DNA from: Hysterangium stoloniferum
Taxonomy: Eukaryota > Basidiomycota > Agaricomycetes > Hysterangiales > Hysterangiaceae
NCBI GenBank assembly: GCA_015178975.1
Contig: WHVD01000005.1
Span: 1,178,001 to 1,242,000, forward strand
Length of the DNA: 64,000 bases
Direction of reading: 5' to 3'
Shown here piece after piece: positions 43,252-57,214 of the stretch. The position numbers and the translations under genes were made by a program. Position 1 is the first letter of the stretch. Each line of letters opens with the position of its first letter. The notes under the pieces were generated by a model, which was not told where the DNA came from, did no database searches, and worked only from the letters and a program-made list of their open reading frames with translations.

Positions 43252-44799
43252 ATGGCAAGCAAGATCGCCATGTCCCAACGGACCCTTGAGTCCCTCCAAG
43301 TGACCGGCGTAGTCACCTTCTACATGACTTCTGCCTTAGTGGTACGTACTAGTTTAGCCGCATTGAATTGCACTCAGAATTGTCCTCTAGATGATATTCG
43401 TGTAGGATTTCACCCTCTGATAAATATCTGTGCTCATCATGCGGGTGCTGTAGCAACAAAGCAGTTCTCAACTCCTCGCCAATTCTGCCTTTCATTTTCC
43501 TTTTTCTGCAGATGTTCATTGCGGTCATTCTACTACATCTGTCGGCGTTCGTATGGAAGAAGGTCATACTCCCGAGCAAATCTGATATAACATGGGAGAA
43601 GACGAAGCAATTGGCTCCGGTTGTGGTGAGTACCTTTCCAGCGTGAGGAGTGGCTGAGATCTTCGTCACTGTCACTGATTTTGTTCCCGGCCGGCCTTCA
43701 GCTGGTAAATATCATTGGACTGGTGTTCAATACGCTTTGTCTACGAGATGTCGATGCTTCATTCTTTCAGGTAATTACAGTTCCTTCCGTAATCCCCCTC
43801 CACCCCGTCTGATACGATAGCATGTAGATCGCTCGTGGACTTGTCCTTCCCCTCACAATTGTTCTTTCGTCCCTTTCTACTCGAACCCGCCCTACTTTAA
43901 TGGTCGTGGGGTGTGCAATTATAGTCACAATGGGCTTTCTCATAGGCGTTGTTCCTGCCTCGTTTTTCTCCCTTTCCTCGGCCTCCCCAGACGAGTATCC
44001 GGTATTCGCAACCTCACGTTATAATGCATTCACATCATCCTCCCGGGTAACATCCGTTATATACGGGCTGTTGTCGTCGTTTTTCATCGCCCTTCATGCG
44101 GTGCTTATCAAGTCATCCCTTCCCTATGTGGACGGAAGTGCCCTCAAACTAGCATGGTGGACCAATGTGGGAAGCGCGCTGGCATTAGTACCGTGTATAA
44201 TCGCAACGGGGGAGCTATGGCTCATTAAAGGATTGCTGGACTACGGGATTGATTTACAGGGCATGGTGGGAGGTGTGCATACGTGGAACTGGCGTATGTT
44301 TGTATGGGGGAGCGCTGTTACGGGCTTCTTTGGCTTCTTGCTCTGCATAGCTGGATTGTTGAGCATTAAAGTGACGAGTCCCATTACCCATATGTTTTCG
44401 AGTGTGAGTCTCTGTATTTTTTCTCCCGGAACCTTGGTTAATTGGTTGTGGTCAGGCCGCGAAGGGCGTATTGCAAGTATTACTTGGCGTTTGGATATTC
44501 GAAGATTTATTCACTACGTGTGTTCTGTGTTTCTCATAGTGATATAACGTTGCCTAACCTTTCGTGTAGCACCAGGGCTGCCTCTACTATCGTAATCCTT
44601 GCTGGAACCATGTACGCATCTGACTTGTTTTTGGAGTTTCGCTGTAGCTCATTTCGTGCCATACAGTCTATACACCTGGGTTAAAGCACGCATGGAGCCC
44701 CCGCCACGAACTGCACCCCCCTCGCTTCCTATGAGGTCGAGGTCGGACGAAGCACAGCCGTTCATTCTTGAAGAAATTGAGGAGCGAGAGGAGGTGTGA
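43252..44799 (+). CDS. GDP-fucose-transporter-like nucleotide-sugar transporter
   Basis: Eight exons (43,252-43,341, 43,391-43,401, 43,454-43,625, 43,702-43,770, 43,828-44,403, 44,456-44,517, 44,570-44,611, 44,667-44,799) encode 384 residues, all phases agreeing. Several hydrophobic segments fit a ten-helix drug/metabolite-type transporter. Family landmarks of SLC35C1 are LPYVDGSALKL, GELWLI, LLSIKVTSPITHMFSS followed by AAKGVLQ, and ILAGTILYTWVKAR. It would carry GDP-fucose or a related GDP-sugar into the Golgi lumen in exchange for GMP. The tail is acidic and probably cytosolic. The second exon is only 11 nt; without it the conserved NKAVLN motif would be out of frame. The next gene downstream is an O-fucosyltransferase-like protein. 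Confidence 0.85.
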
Positions 44800-45053
44800 C
44801 GTAATATTTCGAGGAAATGGACAGTGTCCTTGGAATAACGTGCAACTATCATAGTAGTTAAAAATCATGTATTTATTCTGTGATAAGTTGAAGGAGAGAC
44901 GCAAGAACCTCGGTCCGGTGTGACAGGTACCTACGGTTGTGACAGATGATATCCACATCCTGTCAGATTCTACCTTAATTAGCCTCCAGTCAAGGTTCTT
45001 AACCTCCCCACTCTTCCCTGTCCTTACTCAGTTTTTCTTTCTTCCATCCTCCC

Positions 45054-46770
45054 ATGATCACCCCTCTCAAAGTCGAGGAGGAGGACGATGTGTCATCACA
45101 GGACGATTTCAGACCTTTTATGCAACGTCGTCCACGACGACTAACAGTTGCCACGCTGCTCTCAATACTAATAGTTGTGGGCATTGTCACCGCTGCTGCG
45201 ATCTTTTGGTGGACACGCAGTCCCAGAGATGGCATTATGAGTTTACCTAATTTGTTTCACCCTGGCCCGCCTCCTCCCCCCCCACCTCATCCCCACCAGT
45301 CTCCAGCACCACCGAATACCAAGCTATTATCTGCTGAACAGCAATGGAAGGAGAAAGTTTCAAAGTTAGTTGTGGGAGAGCCTACAGCAGGCTTTCAAGG
45401 TGCGCTCCACTCTTTCAATTAACCCGATTTCGATCATGGTTGACTCTTTCATGCTTAGAAAACCTTCGTCCCGACCTGCAGTACATAACCACCTGGGTGT
45501 CGGGCGGTTGGACAAACGACTTTATGGCCTACATAAATCTGATATATCTCGCGATGATCTCGTCTCGCATACCAATCATTCCGCCGTTTGCCCCATCGCA
45601 CGTATCAATGGATGGCGGATTTCCCTATTTCAGTGATATTTTCGATCTTCCACTGCTGTCCGAGTCCATCGGACAAGTGATATTGGAATGGAAGGACGTA
45701 AAAAACTCGAGTAGCGAGCAGAGGGATATGCTGGGATGTTGGTCCATTTGGGGCCTTGTAGGGTCTGAAAGTGAGAACCCGCAGAAAGATGGGCGACCTA
45801 GCATGATACCATGGAAACTCCACTTAGGTGCGTCCATGGTCTCTTGCTTTTTCCTTAGGCCGGTCTTACTCATTGCCTTATTTTGTTGGTAGATGTGGCT
45901 TATACCTCCCTGCCGCCCTCGACGGAAGTCTTTGGACAGCTGTGGGTCAAATTTTGGTCGCTAGCAAAGCTTGGGTTTCCCTCCCACCGCCAGCCTGCTC
46001 TCGCGGAAGCAGTTGTACGTAGGCCAGCCCCAGAATCTCAACAGTATATCCCCCCAGACGAGCGTTTACTGTGCTGGGATTTCCTGTATTTTGTTGCAGC
46101 GCAGGATACCGATGAATGGTGGCATGAATGGAGCCCCGCGTGGCGATTTGTGGGGAAGTATGCCAGATGGAATAAGAAATTGGAAGAAATTGCAAGAGGT
46201 TATATTCAGAGAACTCTAGGTGTCGAAGAAAGTGACACACTGCCGCCTGTGAGTGCATTCTACTACTCTTATTTTTTTTTTCAATATAGGTTATGCATCT
46301 CACCGTAGTATATCGCTGTTCATATTCGTCATGGAGATTTCGGTGCTTCATGTGGCGACAATCCCGATGAATGTTTCCGCCCACTTAGCGATTATGAGGG
46401 CCACGTCACAGAGATAATGGCTTCTCTTAAACTCAAAGGCATTACACTTCCTTCGCACCACGTTCTCGTCACAAGCGATGAACGTCGTCCCGCTTGGTGG
46501 GCACAAGTAGCCGCGCTAGGATGGCGTTACACCGACCATGTACGCGAGAAAACGGAGGACCGTTACGGGAAGTGGTATCCTTCGCTCATTGACGCAGTGG
46601 CCCAAAGTATGGGCGTCGGATTTGTGGGAACTGATCATAGTACGATGAGTATGGTTGCCATGAGAAGGGTGAAGGATTGGAATGGGGGCGAGGGTGTGAT
46701 GGTAAGTGGTCCCCTCACAATTCAACACTTAAGAGTATCTCATTCACTTAATCAGACGAGGCTTTGGTGA
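45054..46770 (+). CDS. O-fucosyltransferase-like type II membrane protein
   Basis: Five exons (45,054-45,399, 45,459-45,827, 45,893-46,248, 46,309-46,701, 46,756-46,770) give 492 residues. A short cytosolic N-terminus with RRPRR is followed by one membrane helix (about 31-54), a Pro-rich stem and a luminal domain. NDFMAYINL near the start of the domain, YIAVHIRHGDF at 358-368 and FVGTDHSTMSMVAMRRV near the end match the GDP-fucose protein O-fucosyltransferase superfamily; the Arg of HIRHGDF is the expected catalytic/GDP-binding residue. It would act in the ER or Golgi. It starts 254 bp after the transporter gene, same strand. The last intron (46,702-46,755, 54 nt) has no stop in frame, so retaining it would insert 18 residues. 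Confidence 0.85.
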
Positions 46771-47181
46771 TATCAGACTATTTAGGCTTTCCTTTCTTGA
46801 TCTGTAGACATCATAGGAACTCGGAGATTGGACGATATCTTGTTGGAGATTTATTACTATTGTAAACCAAGTGGAAGGACATCTTAATAATTGTAATCAT
46901 TTCGGTATCTATGCTTGGTATGATTCCGCACAACTGTGACCCTCTCGGAAGAATGTAAGTAATTCTTGATGAGTTAAGAAATCAGGATACCAAGAAGGGG
47001 GTTAGGAATACAGACGAGTAGGATATGCCAAGATCAAAAATGCAAGGAAAACGAAAAGAATTGCCTAGAGATAGCATGGTATCAAAAAATGCATGAAAAC
47101 GTATATAAAGAAGCAAAAAGAGCAGTTATGGATATAAAAATATGAAACAAAATGATTGTAGCGATGGCCCCTGTCCAAACA
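46771..47181. other. Convergent intergenic region
   Basis: Lies between the stop codons of two facing genes and should hold both polyadenylation regions. It is AT-rich and otherwise featureless. Confidence 0.5.
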
Positions 47182-50100
47182 TCATTGAACAAACAGCTGT
47201 GCAGCATCCAGAGACTTTGTCACAGCCTGAACAGCAGTGGCGTTGGTCAAGCCGGCGGCGACAAGACTCTGCGCAGCGTTCCAAACAGTTTCAAAAGTAC
47301 TGTTCGTCGTGGCGGATTCACGCACTACTCGGCCGGCAAGTGTACTGTTCGCCCAGACAATACTGGCCGACTGCTGCTGCGCCCAGCGCCGGAAGGTTTG
47401 GCCTTGAGACGAGCCAAAGAAAAGAGCGCCTGACGGTGTCGTGAAGCTTGAAGTAAACGAAGGGATATCGGAGAGAAATACAACACCAAAAAGTGCCGCT
47501 TCAATCGTGGGGATTGTGGCGTTGAATAGTGGGGAAGTCGAAGGTGGGGGACTGGTTGGACTCGAGACTAGGAATTGTCCAGCGGCCGCAGCGAGCTCGG
47601 TGGTAGAAAAAGATCGTAGCCACCTCAATGCGATATGATGAATATGGTTCAACGTCCCGAAATTTTGTGGATTCACGTCGAAATTTGACAACTTGGTTAT
47701 GTTGGGACCGGGGAGAGCACCGAGTAGTTCTCCGACATGCAAAATGGCACGCGAACTGGCTGCCGGAGTAATAATTGCAGCTTGTTGAGCCACACCCGAG
47801 CGGCCATCAGCAAAAGGAAGGCGGGTGCGCAACACATCCAACGAGCCATATATTGGGTGACCTGCGAAGCAGCTCGAGTCGAATGTAGATGGCGACGAGG
47901 TGACAGCAGAAAGACCAAATGCTTGAGTTTCTACAGCGCTAATCCGATCGAGTTGGGAGCTAGTAATGCCCGGAAAACATGCAATTGGTGGGGGAAAAGA
48001 AAGCGTTCGATTGATGGCGGTATTTATCAACGAAGTAACGGCCTGCGCACTGGCATCGAAAGGGAGGATAACCTGAGATGCCTTGAACGCTGCCAAGAAA
48101 GCAGGCAAGTCGTTGACGTCTAGTGACAGATCCGATTTCCAGTATCTGCTTAATGCGGGTTGTTGTTGTATTGCCGAAGCTGCGAAATAGACCATGAATA
48201 AGGGTAACGAATACCATTTATCAATAACAATCTCGTACCACTAGCAAATGAGTACAAGCGGTCCAGCGCGGATTGTGTCACGGTGTTAAGTTGCTGCAGC
48301 TGTGCCTGTGTAGGGCTTACGTCGCTCGCGAAACTCTTGACCGGTGGCGTTATTGTTTGGTTGGCAAAGTTAAACACATATCCAGATAATACGATGCTGA
48401 ACGATCCATTCGGGTCCGGCACACTACCATCAGACTGCTGTAACGATTTGAAAGGCAACTGCTGCACACGAGACTGGAGCTGCTGTGTAGTAGTGATATC
48501 CCCCGTCTGGAAGAGAGTCCACACCAACGCGGCCTGCGCCCAATGCGTACGGTTCGGCGAAGTACTCACGTCTAGTTCTGAGCCAACATCCACAAGCTTG
48601 GCCTGAGACGAACAATCCGACGTGGTCTTTTGCACCTCCGAAATGGCGCGAGCGAGCGACTGTGGCGTGATATTAACGTTGAATAACTGTGATGTAATCG
48701 GCACCAGATTGCTGAGTTCCTGTGCCAATGGTGCTGAACAAATACCGGCTGTACCCGCAGGACATGTGCAAGTGGCATCTTATCATAAAAAAAACAGATC
48801 AATTCGAAGATACACCATTAACGAGACAAAAACTGACTTAAGTTGCACAGTGAACCTACTTGGCTATTGCTGCAGGCTGTCGCGGTAGATTTCTTCTTGA
48901 GGCTCAATCCTATCGCCAATGCAATGACAAGGACCAGCACAAGTACCACAGTCACCAACGTAATCCAAATGCATTTTCTTGACTGGTTTCTACGAAAGAA
49001 TTTCACTTGTCCAGAAGTTCCCCGAGTATGAGTATGGTAGTCATACTCAGGCATCCCATTAAATTTGTGCGAGGTAAAGTCGGCTTGTTCTGGATGATTG
49101 CTGGAAACTTTTTGCTGTGACTTTTTCCTTTTAGCCACCTTCAGGGAATCAGCACCAAGCATTTCAAATTTATCCCCATCCACAAATGCTACAGCACCTG
49201 GTGCGTAATGCACGCGAGGAGTGGGATTTGTATAGCCTGTAGGACTCGGCCCATCCCAACCTTGAGGCTCTCCTGATCTGGGCAACGAAACCTTACTGAG
49301 GTGATAGGGCGACTTCTCCAGTATTGAGATCGAACCGCCGCGATCATACCGGTGAGAGCCAGCATGCGTATGGCCTTGAGATGATTTCTCATCGTCATCG
49401 TCGTCATCTTCCCGGGGTGGTAAAGGCGGAAGAGGTTTTTTTAGAAGCCACGCCCAGGGAGAGGAGACCGTGGACTTCCGGGATGTCTTCGTCCCCACTG
49501 AAGCCATAGATTTCGTACTAAGGTACGAAACGAAGGATTTGAAAGAAGCAGCAGCATTAGTGTTCGGGGGTCGCTGTTTATGCGACGAACTGTCAGGGTT
49601 GGGGTACATGATCCACTGAGCATTCGTCGAGCCATACCCCGTAACTTCGTGATACGGCAAATACGACTCACGCTTTTGGTCGTTACCGTCATCACTGAAC
49701 ATCACACTCTTAGCTGACTCTGGCATATCCGTTCGATGTGCTGGAGGGGAGTGGACAGATGGAGGACTTCTAGGGGATGCCGGAGGAGATGGATCTTCAA
49801 ATCCAGAGTTTGGACTCGAGGCGTCGAGGCGTTGGCGTCGTGGAGAGCTAACACTTGCCGGCGAAGTCACGCGGCTGGTTTGAACGACTACAGCAGGGGC
49901 AATGCCAACTACTGTCGACCTGAGCAAGCTGCCTTTACGCACAAACTCAGGTGGCGGTTTGTTGACGGCTGTCACAATCTGGAACTCGGCGTCCAAGTCG
50001 TCTACCATAGCCCCAGATGATGATGAGTGGTAATTCGACTCTGAAGGTGATGGGTTATTCGAAGAGGACGAATGGCGGACATTGGGGTTGAGAGATTCAA

Positions 50101-52109
50101 TACTCGACGATTGCTGGGAACCAAGTATGGGGAGAACAGCTAAGGAGTCCCTCTGCGTCCGTGTTGAAGTTGCTTGTGACATTACAGTGGTGCGGCGCAG
50201 ATCCCTCGGATGTTCGGGGTCTTCTGGGTACGTGTTTTGAACGTATTCTTTCGATGGTTGTGCGTCGCCTACAGCGCTGGGCGACATATCTTGCATCTGA
50301 ACACTGTCCGGAGCCTCGTTCTTTGATGTGGACAATACTATCGGCGAGCCATTGCGGGGGTAACGATGCTGTCTAATTCTGGGGCTGGCAACCCTTGGAG
50401 ACGGCAACTTTTGATCATCCATCGTGGGACTTGTTGCAAGGGAGTTTGGACGGCCGATGGGTAGATGAGAAGCAATCATCTGGCTTATACCGGAACTTCT
50501 CCAAGGGGATTTGGGTGGTCGAACCTGAGCTAAAGAAAATCCTTTGGAAGCGCTGGGAGACGGCGCCGTGAAGTTCTCTGGGGACATTGGAGTATTAGGA
50601 ACTAAAGGATGAGGACTCTCATGGCCTCGGAGTTTAGCACGCTCCGGCATGGTTATAAATTGCGCTTTAGGTGAGTAAAGCATTGGCGTCGTTACAGATG
50701 AAGCAGTTCCATCGAAATAGACAGCATCCTCGCCACTAGGAAAGACTGAAGATGGCAAGGTACTGTGAGTCCGCTTATTATCATGATTACGATCACTCGG
50801 TTCTTCTGGTTTTGGGGACGAAACATCAGGCACCAATGTCAGTGATTGCGCGTCAGATGTATCCTCGATTGAAATCGACTTGGAAATGGGTGAAGAACGG
50901 GCCAACGGAGATTTGTCATCAGAACGAATGCCGTCGTTTCGGGATTGACCACTTAAGCGGCGTGATTTATCAGAAGAAGGCAGCGGTGAAACTGAAGACT
51001 GAGGCGAATCCGAACTTGGCGGTTGCAAGTTGTGTGACGGCGGAGATGAAGTAGCTGGCGGAGATTGTTAATAAATTGCGCCAATATACCATACACATTG
51101 GGAATGAATTACCTGATGGCCGCAACATCTCACTGATGAAATCCGTGGAAAGCAGCTGTTCTTCGTCGAAATCCATCCCCATGTCTACCACGCCAGCCTG
51201 GCGCACGATCTGGGAATAGCGTGCCGAATTGCGCATGGAACTTCGATTTGATGGGGGCACTGGCAGTGGAGATCGAGGAGGTAGTGATGGTGTCGGAGAT
51301 GACACCGCTCGCGAAGGTGAGGTGCCCCTAGGACCGTTCTGGTCTGCCGTTGGAGTACCGTGTCTGGGTGGCGAACTTGGGCGAGAGGAACCCTCAACTT
51401 TCACAGACGCGGTAGGGGGGGGTAGCAGAGGCGATGACCGACCACTGTTGGCAGATGAGCAATCTCGGGGCGTCATAGTTCCATCTGTTACCGGGCTAGA
51501 GGAACGCATGCCATGAGCTGGATCACTATGTGCGCCATGCTCTGAGCTTTGAACCTGGGGAACGGTCGAAACATCTGAAGGGTTGGGCAATTCCTTCTCA
51601 TAAGCGAGAGCTTCTTCGGCTATTAAAGCCTTTAGAGACTGCTCCTGCTGGTCAGAGAGCTTCGATTGAGAGTTATTTGAGCGCGTGAAAAAACCCTTGA
51701 TCGATTTCGGACTCGAAAGTAGTGCTCGTCCAGCCTCCTGAAGCGGGTCTTGCAGATGATGCACGAAGCTGGCAGAACGCGGTGTGGTTGGGGCGGTGGA
51801 GAAGTATAACGAGCGTGGGGTCTGGGGAGAGGGTGGAATTGCTGGGAGCACCGTCGGTGGGGCGGGGAAGTCGGCCAAGCGAAGAGAAATAAGGTCGGAT
51901 CGTACCGACGTCAAGTCTGAGCGGGAGGATTCAAGACTGTTTCGCACACCAGGAATGGTGGAAGATGACGAAACAGCTGTCACGTGGGAGTACGGCGATA
52001 GGGAAGTGGATGAGGGGAGTGCCAGGGGAGAAGGGGGAGCTTTACGAGTGTTTGAAGTTGAGGAGCACGACATGCCCGGAGGTGACGGCATGTGTTGCGA
52101 TGCCATCAT
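47182..52109 (-). CDS. Large single-pass membrane glycoprotein, unknown function
   Basis: Four exons (52,109-51,113, 51,054-48,838, 48,778-48,239, 48,179-47,182) give 1,583 residues, all phases agreeing; the introns are 58-59 nt. The first roughly 1,000 residues are Ser/Pro-rich and low in complexity, with many potential phosphorylation sites. A membrane helix (about 1,027-1,050, CIWITLVTVVLVLVLVIALA) is preceded by basic residues. After it comes a short Cys-rich stretch (CNLNATCTCPAG) and a 500-residue domain with about ten N-x-S/T sites (NITP, NRTH, NQTI, NRTL, NITK, NATI, NSTL). This suggests a type II protein with a glycosylated outer domain and a long cytosolic tail, reminiscent of a cell-surface sensor, but I do not recognise a named family. 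Confidence 0.8.
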
Positions 52110-53036
52110 ATAACAAAGCTAGTTCCTCGCGTCCTGTAGATATCAATAATAAGCAACATGGTAGTAGATGCAGTTTAAGGGCAACAGTAGGCTTTTGGAC
52201 GCACCGTGAGCCTACAGTTGTATGACAACAATACCCATGCACGCGTCTTCGCCACAGGGGAGCTTGTATGCACTCACAGAAGAGGCAGTGAAGGCAGGTA
52301 TATGGCACGAAGGATACGCAGTATGAGAGAAAAGAACGTCTGAAGTGATTACTGTAAAAATGTTTGAAGTTGCGATGGGAAATGATGATGGCTTGTAGTT
52401 GATCTCCAAATAGAACGGACAACACTAACCACTGCCCTGATCGACTGGGAAAAGGAGTGAGATATGAAAAGAGATGTACAAAGGAATGACAGTGAGTGGG
52501 TAGGAGAGCACAAGAAACAACGAGAAATGAAGCCTCACGATGGAGTGTCCCCAGCAACACCCGAAAGTAGTAGCCACTAACGACTAATTGGTCGGATAAC
52601 TGCCACGAAGCGCGAGATAACGTCACCCACTCGCACATGGGAACAACATGATCATCACCTATTCATAGCTGGCTCCACCTGTCTACTTTCTCCGGTGATG
52701 CCATACGACTCACGACACGGAAAATCAACAATATTTACTAGCCTACCGCATGGCCGTGTGTGGTGTATCGACAGTATCGCTAACAACTGTAAGTGAGAAA
52801 GAGAAAGAAAGAGAACCGGAAGTTGAACGCAGAGTCAGTAAGCGTGATGTACGGGGCATAAGGGAGGGTGTGTGAGATGTCAAATAGGTTGAGTTCGAGC
52901 AAAAGGCGTAAAAATATTCGTTCCGTGAAAAGTCGTTCGAAATATAAATGATGGCTGGTAAACTACCCAACCCGCTCTCAACTCCATGCCTGCTCCAAAA
53001 ATCCTAATTAATGTGTATACGGTGGTCTCGTAATCT
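52110..53036. other. Promoter-side intergenic region
   Basis: Upstream of the glycoprotein gene and downstream of rac1, both on the minus strand. A pyrimidine-rich tract on the minus strand (about 52,790-52,815) could belong to the glycoprotein gene's promoter. No gene is seen. Confidence 0.5.
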
Positions 53037-54027
53037 TTATGCAATGATGCAACCCCCCTTCTTCCTTGTGGGAGGTCTGCTAACAGGAGACACTGAGAGC
53101 GACAGCTAAGTCACAGTGTGTGATCCCAAATTGCAAATGTCTACTCACAAACAGATCGAATGGCTTCATCAAAAACGTTCTTCAAACCCTTCTGGGTCAA
53201 AGCAGAGCACTCGAGGTATTTGACGGCATTGATATCCTTTTGCATTTGAACTCCTTGTTGGTATGATATGGGAGCCATGCGCCTAAGGATAAGGACTTTA
53301 CAAAACATCGTTATAATTCCCAAAGGAAAATTGCCTACCGCTCCCGCAACTTTTCGATTGTGATAGGATCCTCACGTAAATCTAGCTTAGTCCCAACCAG
53401 GACGATAGATGTTGACGGGGCATGGTGTGAGATCTCCGGGAACCACTAGAGCAGACAAAGATACAGCGTCAGAAGGATTAAAGATTCCGCGCCACCAGAT
53501 GAAACACTTTATAGAATCGCCACTAACCTTTGTTCTAACGTTCTCGTAGCTCGGTGGGCTCACAAGTGAGAAGCAAATCAAGAATACGTCCGTTTGAGGA
53601 TAAGATAACGGACGGAGTCGGTCGTAATCTTCCTGACCAGCGGTATCCCATAAACCGAGAGAGATGGTTTTTCCATCTACCATTACATTCGCAGAGTAAT
53701 TATCGAACACTACCGACGTATATCACGAACACAGCCATTGGGGTAATCGCAGGTAAGACATACCTGTGGGAATATATTCTCCCTAACAAAAACATGAATA
53801 TCCAGTACATATCAAATAGAGACTACTCACAGGGAATGCATTGGTGGTATAGGATATAAGGAGACAGGTCTATCATATTATAAAATGTAGAGGTTCACAA
53901 TAACAGACCACAGGTCGCTCACCTTGCCGACGGCACCATCGCCAACGACGACACCTATCGACCGCAGCAAACCTAATTAGAAGCGCTCACATAAGAGACA
54001 ATGGTGCGCACATTTAATAGACTGCAT
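53037..54027 (-). CDS. rac1: Rho-family GTPase Rac1
   Basis: Eight exons (54,027-54,012, 53,954-53,923, 53,869-53,831, 53,782-53,764, 53,709-53,528, 53,445-53,339, 53,282-53,145, 53,079-53,037) encode 191 residues. All GTPase boxes are present: GDGAVGKT, switch [22 protein letters not shown] and the ECSAL box. The C-terminus is basic (RPPTRKKGG) and ends in the prenylation box CIIA. Rac1 controls actin polarity and hyphal growth through PAK kinases and NADPH oxidase at the plasma membrane. The first exon is 16 nt and the fourth 19 nt. The last donor is chosen (GTAGAC rather than the overlapping GTGAGT) because only it gives the CAAX frame, so residues at that join are the least certain part. 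Confidence 0.93.
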
Positions 54028-55730
54028 TGTACTTGATAGGGTCTCTGGAACCGAAGAAAGATGGCGACTCCGTTGAGGTCAAGCTAGCGCAAGTTTACAG
54101 CCAATAAATAAGAAAAAAGTGGAAGAGATGGAAAAAGGTGATGTCCAGTATTTGAACGAGGCAGAGGGCAGAGACAATGTCGTACAAGGTCAAGGCGTTG
54201 AGATGGTCAAAGACGAGGCGGTGCGTGGGTAACAACAGCGTAGTCATCAGTGATTGGGTCTACATTACATATCCAAAAACTTCAAACACACCTTGACTAG
54301 GACGTTAAGTCCAAACTGGGGAGGACAGTGACAGTAAAGAAGTGGGCAGGGAATAATCAGCCTCGTTGGAGGTAGTGTTGTGATACAGGGCACGAGCTTT
54401 CTCACGCTTCGTCGCGTCCCAGTGATTCCTGTAATTACTTAATAGACCAGACAAACGGCACATTTTTCTTTAAAACAAGATCCAAAGTGACTTTTGTTTT
54501 TCATTTAGAAACAGGGTATGAAAGGGATATTTTATTTTCGGAATGCAGCCTAGGGGAATTCATACCGCCTCCGATGATGAATACCTGGACCTACGATGAA
54601 GCCCCACTGCCTCTAAATTCCTTGGGAGCTAGATATTGACTAGTTGCAAATACTTATTTTAACTCTCGCCCACGACGATGCCAATATCGACGATTTTTTT
54701 CCTAGAAGGACTATATTGGCACTGAACAATTATTTGAAGCATTTCACCGATTGAGCTATATTTTTAAATCAACAGTGAAACTATCTTACGATCTATATGC
54801 TAGCTGAGTCCTATCATTTTTTTTCAATCATACCGCACATCATCAATCTCGGGAGTCCTTCGGAAAGGTTTCGATCGTAAGTGAATTTTGCTCAAGACAA
54901 TATTGATGAGGAGGCTCACCATGATTGCAGTCCTCGTTGATGAATTCAATGCATATGATGTATCAATCAGGCTATAGTGATATGATATGACATTTCTGAG
55001 CCTAACTCTTGAAAAATGTTGGTTCCTCTTTCTATACGAAGGCTGGCCTAAAACTTGACTGAATTTGAACAAAATTGACCCGTATCTGAACCATGTCCTC
55101 ATTCCCGGGCATTATCTCCACGCCCAGGGTTCTTGGGTGTTATTGTGCCAAGAAGGCATGCCTAGTTCTTCACTTTGGACATCGGTGTCAACGGCACTGG
55201 CAGAATAAATATGCCAGCCCTCATAGGAATAACATTGCCGTTCGTATGACCTCTCCAATATTGTTCCTGATTATCTTCGAGAGCCCATGACCGTACTTGT
55301 CTTATAACTTTTAACTCTATATCGCACACCTCTTGGACTGGCTATATATATACCTAGATCGAGGGCGTGACCTCGACGTTTTGCAGATTTCAGGACACCT
55401 CTCGTGATTTCGCTCAAGGAAGAAGCATTTGAACGTAACGATCGCAGGATCGATCTCAAAACCAAGGAAGATACGCCACATTCAAGGAGGGAGAGAGAGA
55501 GAGGGTTGACAGTCTTGAGTTACATAATACAAAACAAGAATAAAAATTTTCTTTCCTTCCCAAAATATTTCACATAATACCAATACGTATTAGCAAAACT
55601 GTAATCGGTTCTTGATATTCATACGAGGCACATAATTCAGTTTCACGTGTTGTGTTGTATATAATCCAGAAAAATATCTTTAACAAAAAGAACTAAAAAT
55701 TTCACGGAAAAAGAAAAATCAAAAAATAAC
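54028..55730. other. Intergenic; no gene recognised
   Basis: About 1.7 kb upstream of rac1. At 54,640-54,655 'actagttgcaaatact' resembles the Harbinger/MITE terminal repeat and may be a relic. I see no further repeats, RNA genes or coding signal. Confidence 0.5.
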
Positions 55731-55802
55731 TAGCAACTCCAGGTTTCGATCCTGGGACTTCGGGGTTATGGGCCCCGCGCGCTTCCACTGCGCCAAGTTG
55801 CT
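55731..55802 (-). tRNA. Initiator tRNA-Met (CAT)
   Basis: 72 nt, no intron. Acceptor stem AGCAACT/AGTTGCT gives the A1-U72 pair typical of eukaryotic initiators. The anticodon loop is CCCATAA (anticodon CAT) on a stem with three consecutive G-C pairs (CGGGG/CCCCG). The T loop reads ATCGAAA instead of TTCGAAN, another initiator mark. The discriminator base is A. The A box (TGGCGCAGTGG) and B box (GGATCGAAACC) promoters are present. Its anticodon arm is complementary to the primer site of the copia-type element at 32,962. Confidence 0.97.
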
Positions 55803-55931
55803 ATATGTGAGGGGCCATTTATTGCCTACAAGACTGCATGACATGAGTCATATATAAGCGCTTGATTACTTCAGCATCAGAATACTTTTTTTTAAATGTG
55901 TCGCTAAAATATTATCACTTACAATACTGTC

Positions 55932-57214
<1,283 letters not shown>

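Noticed and set aside
44612..44636. A 25-nt intron near the end of the transporter gene
   Set aside because: A 55-nt intron (44,612-44,666) joins the exons in frame and restores the conserved LYTWVKAR motif, so the shorter one is unnecessary.
49736..52225. Plus-strand open frames opposite the glycoprotein gene
   Set aside because: They are out-of-frame complements of Ser/Pro-rich codons and have no splice context or motifs.
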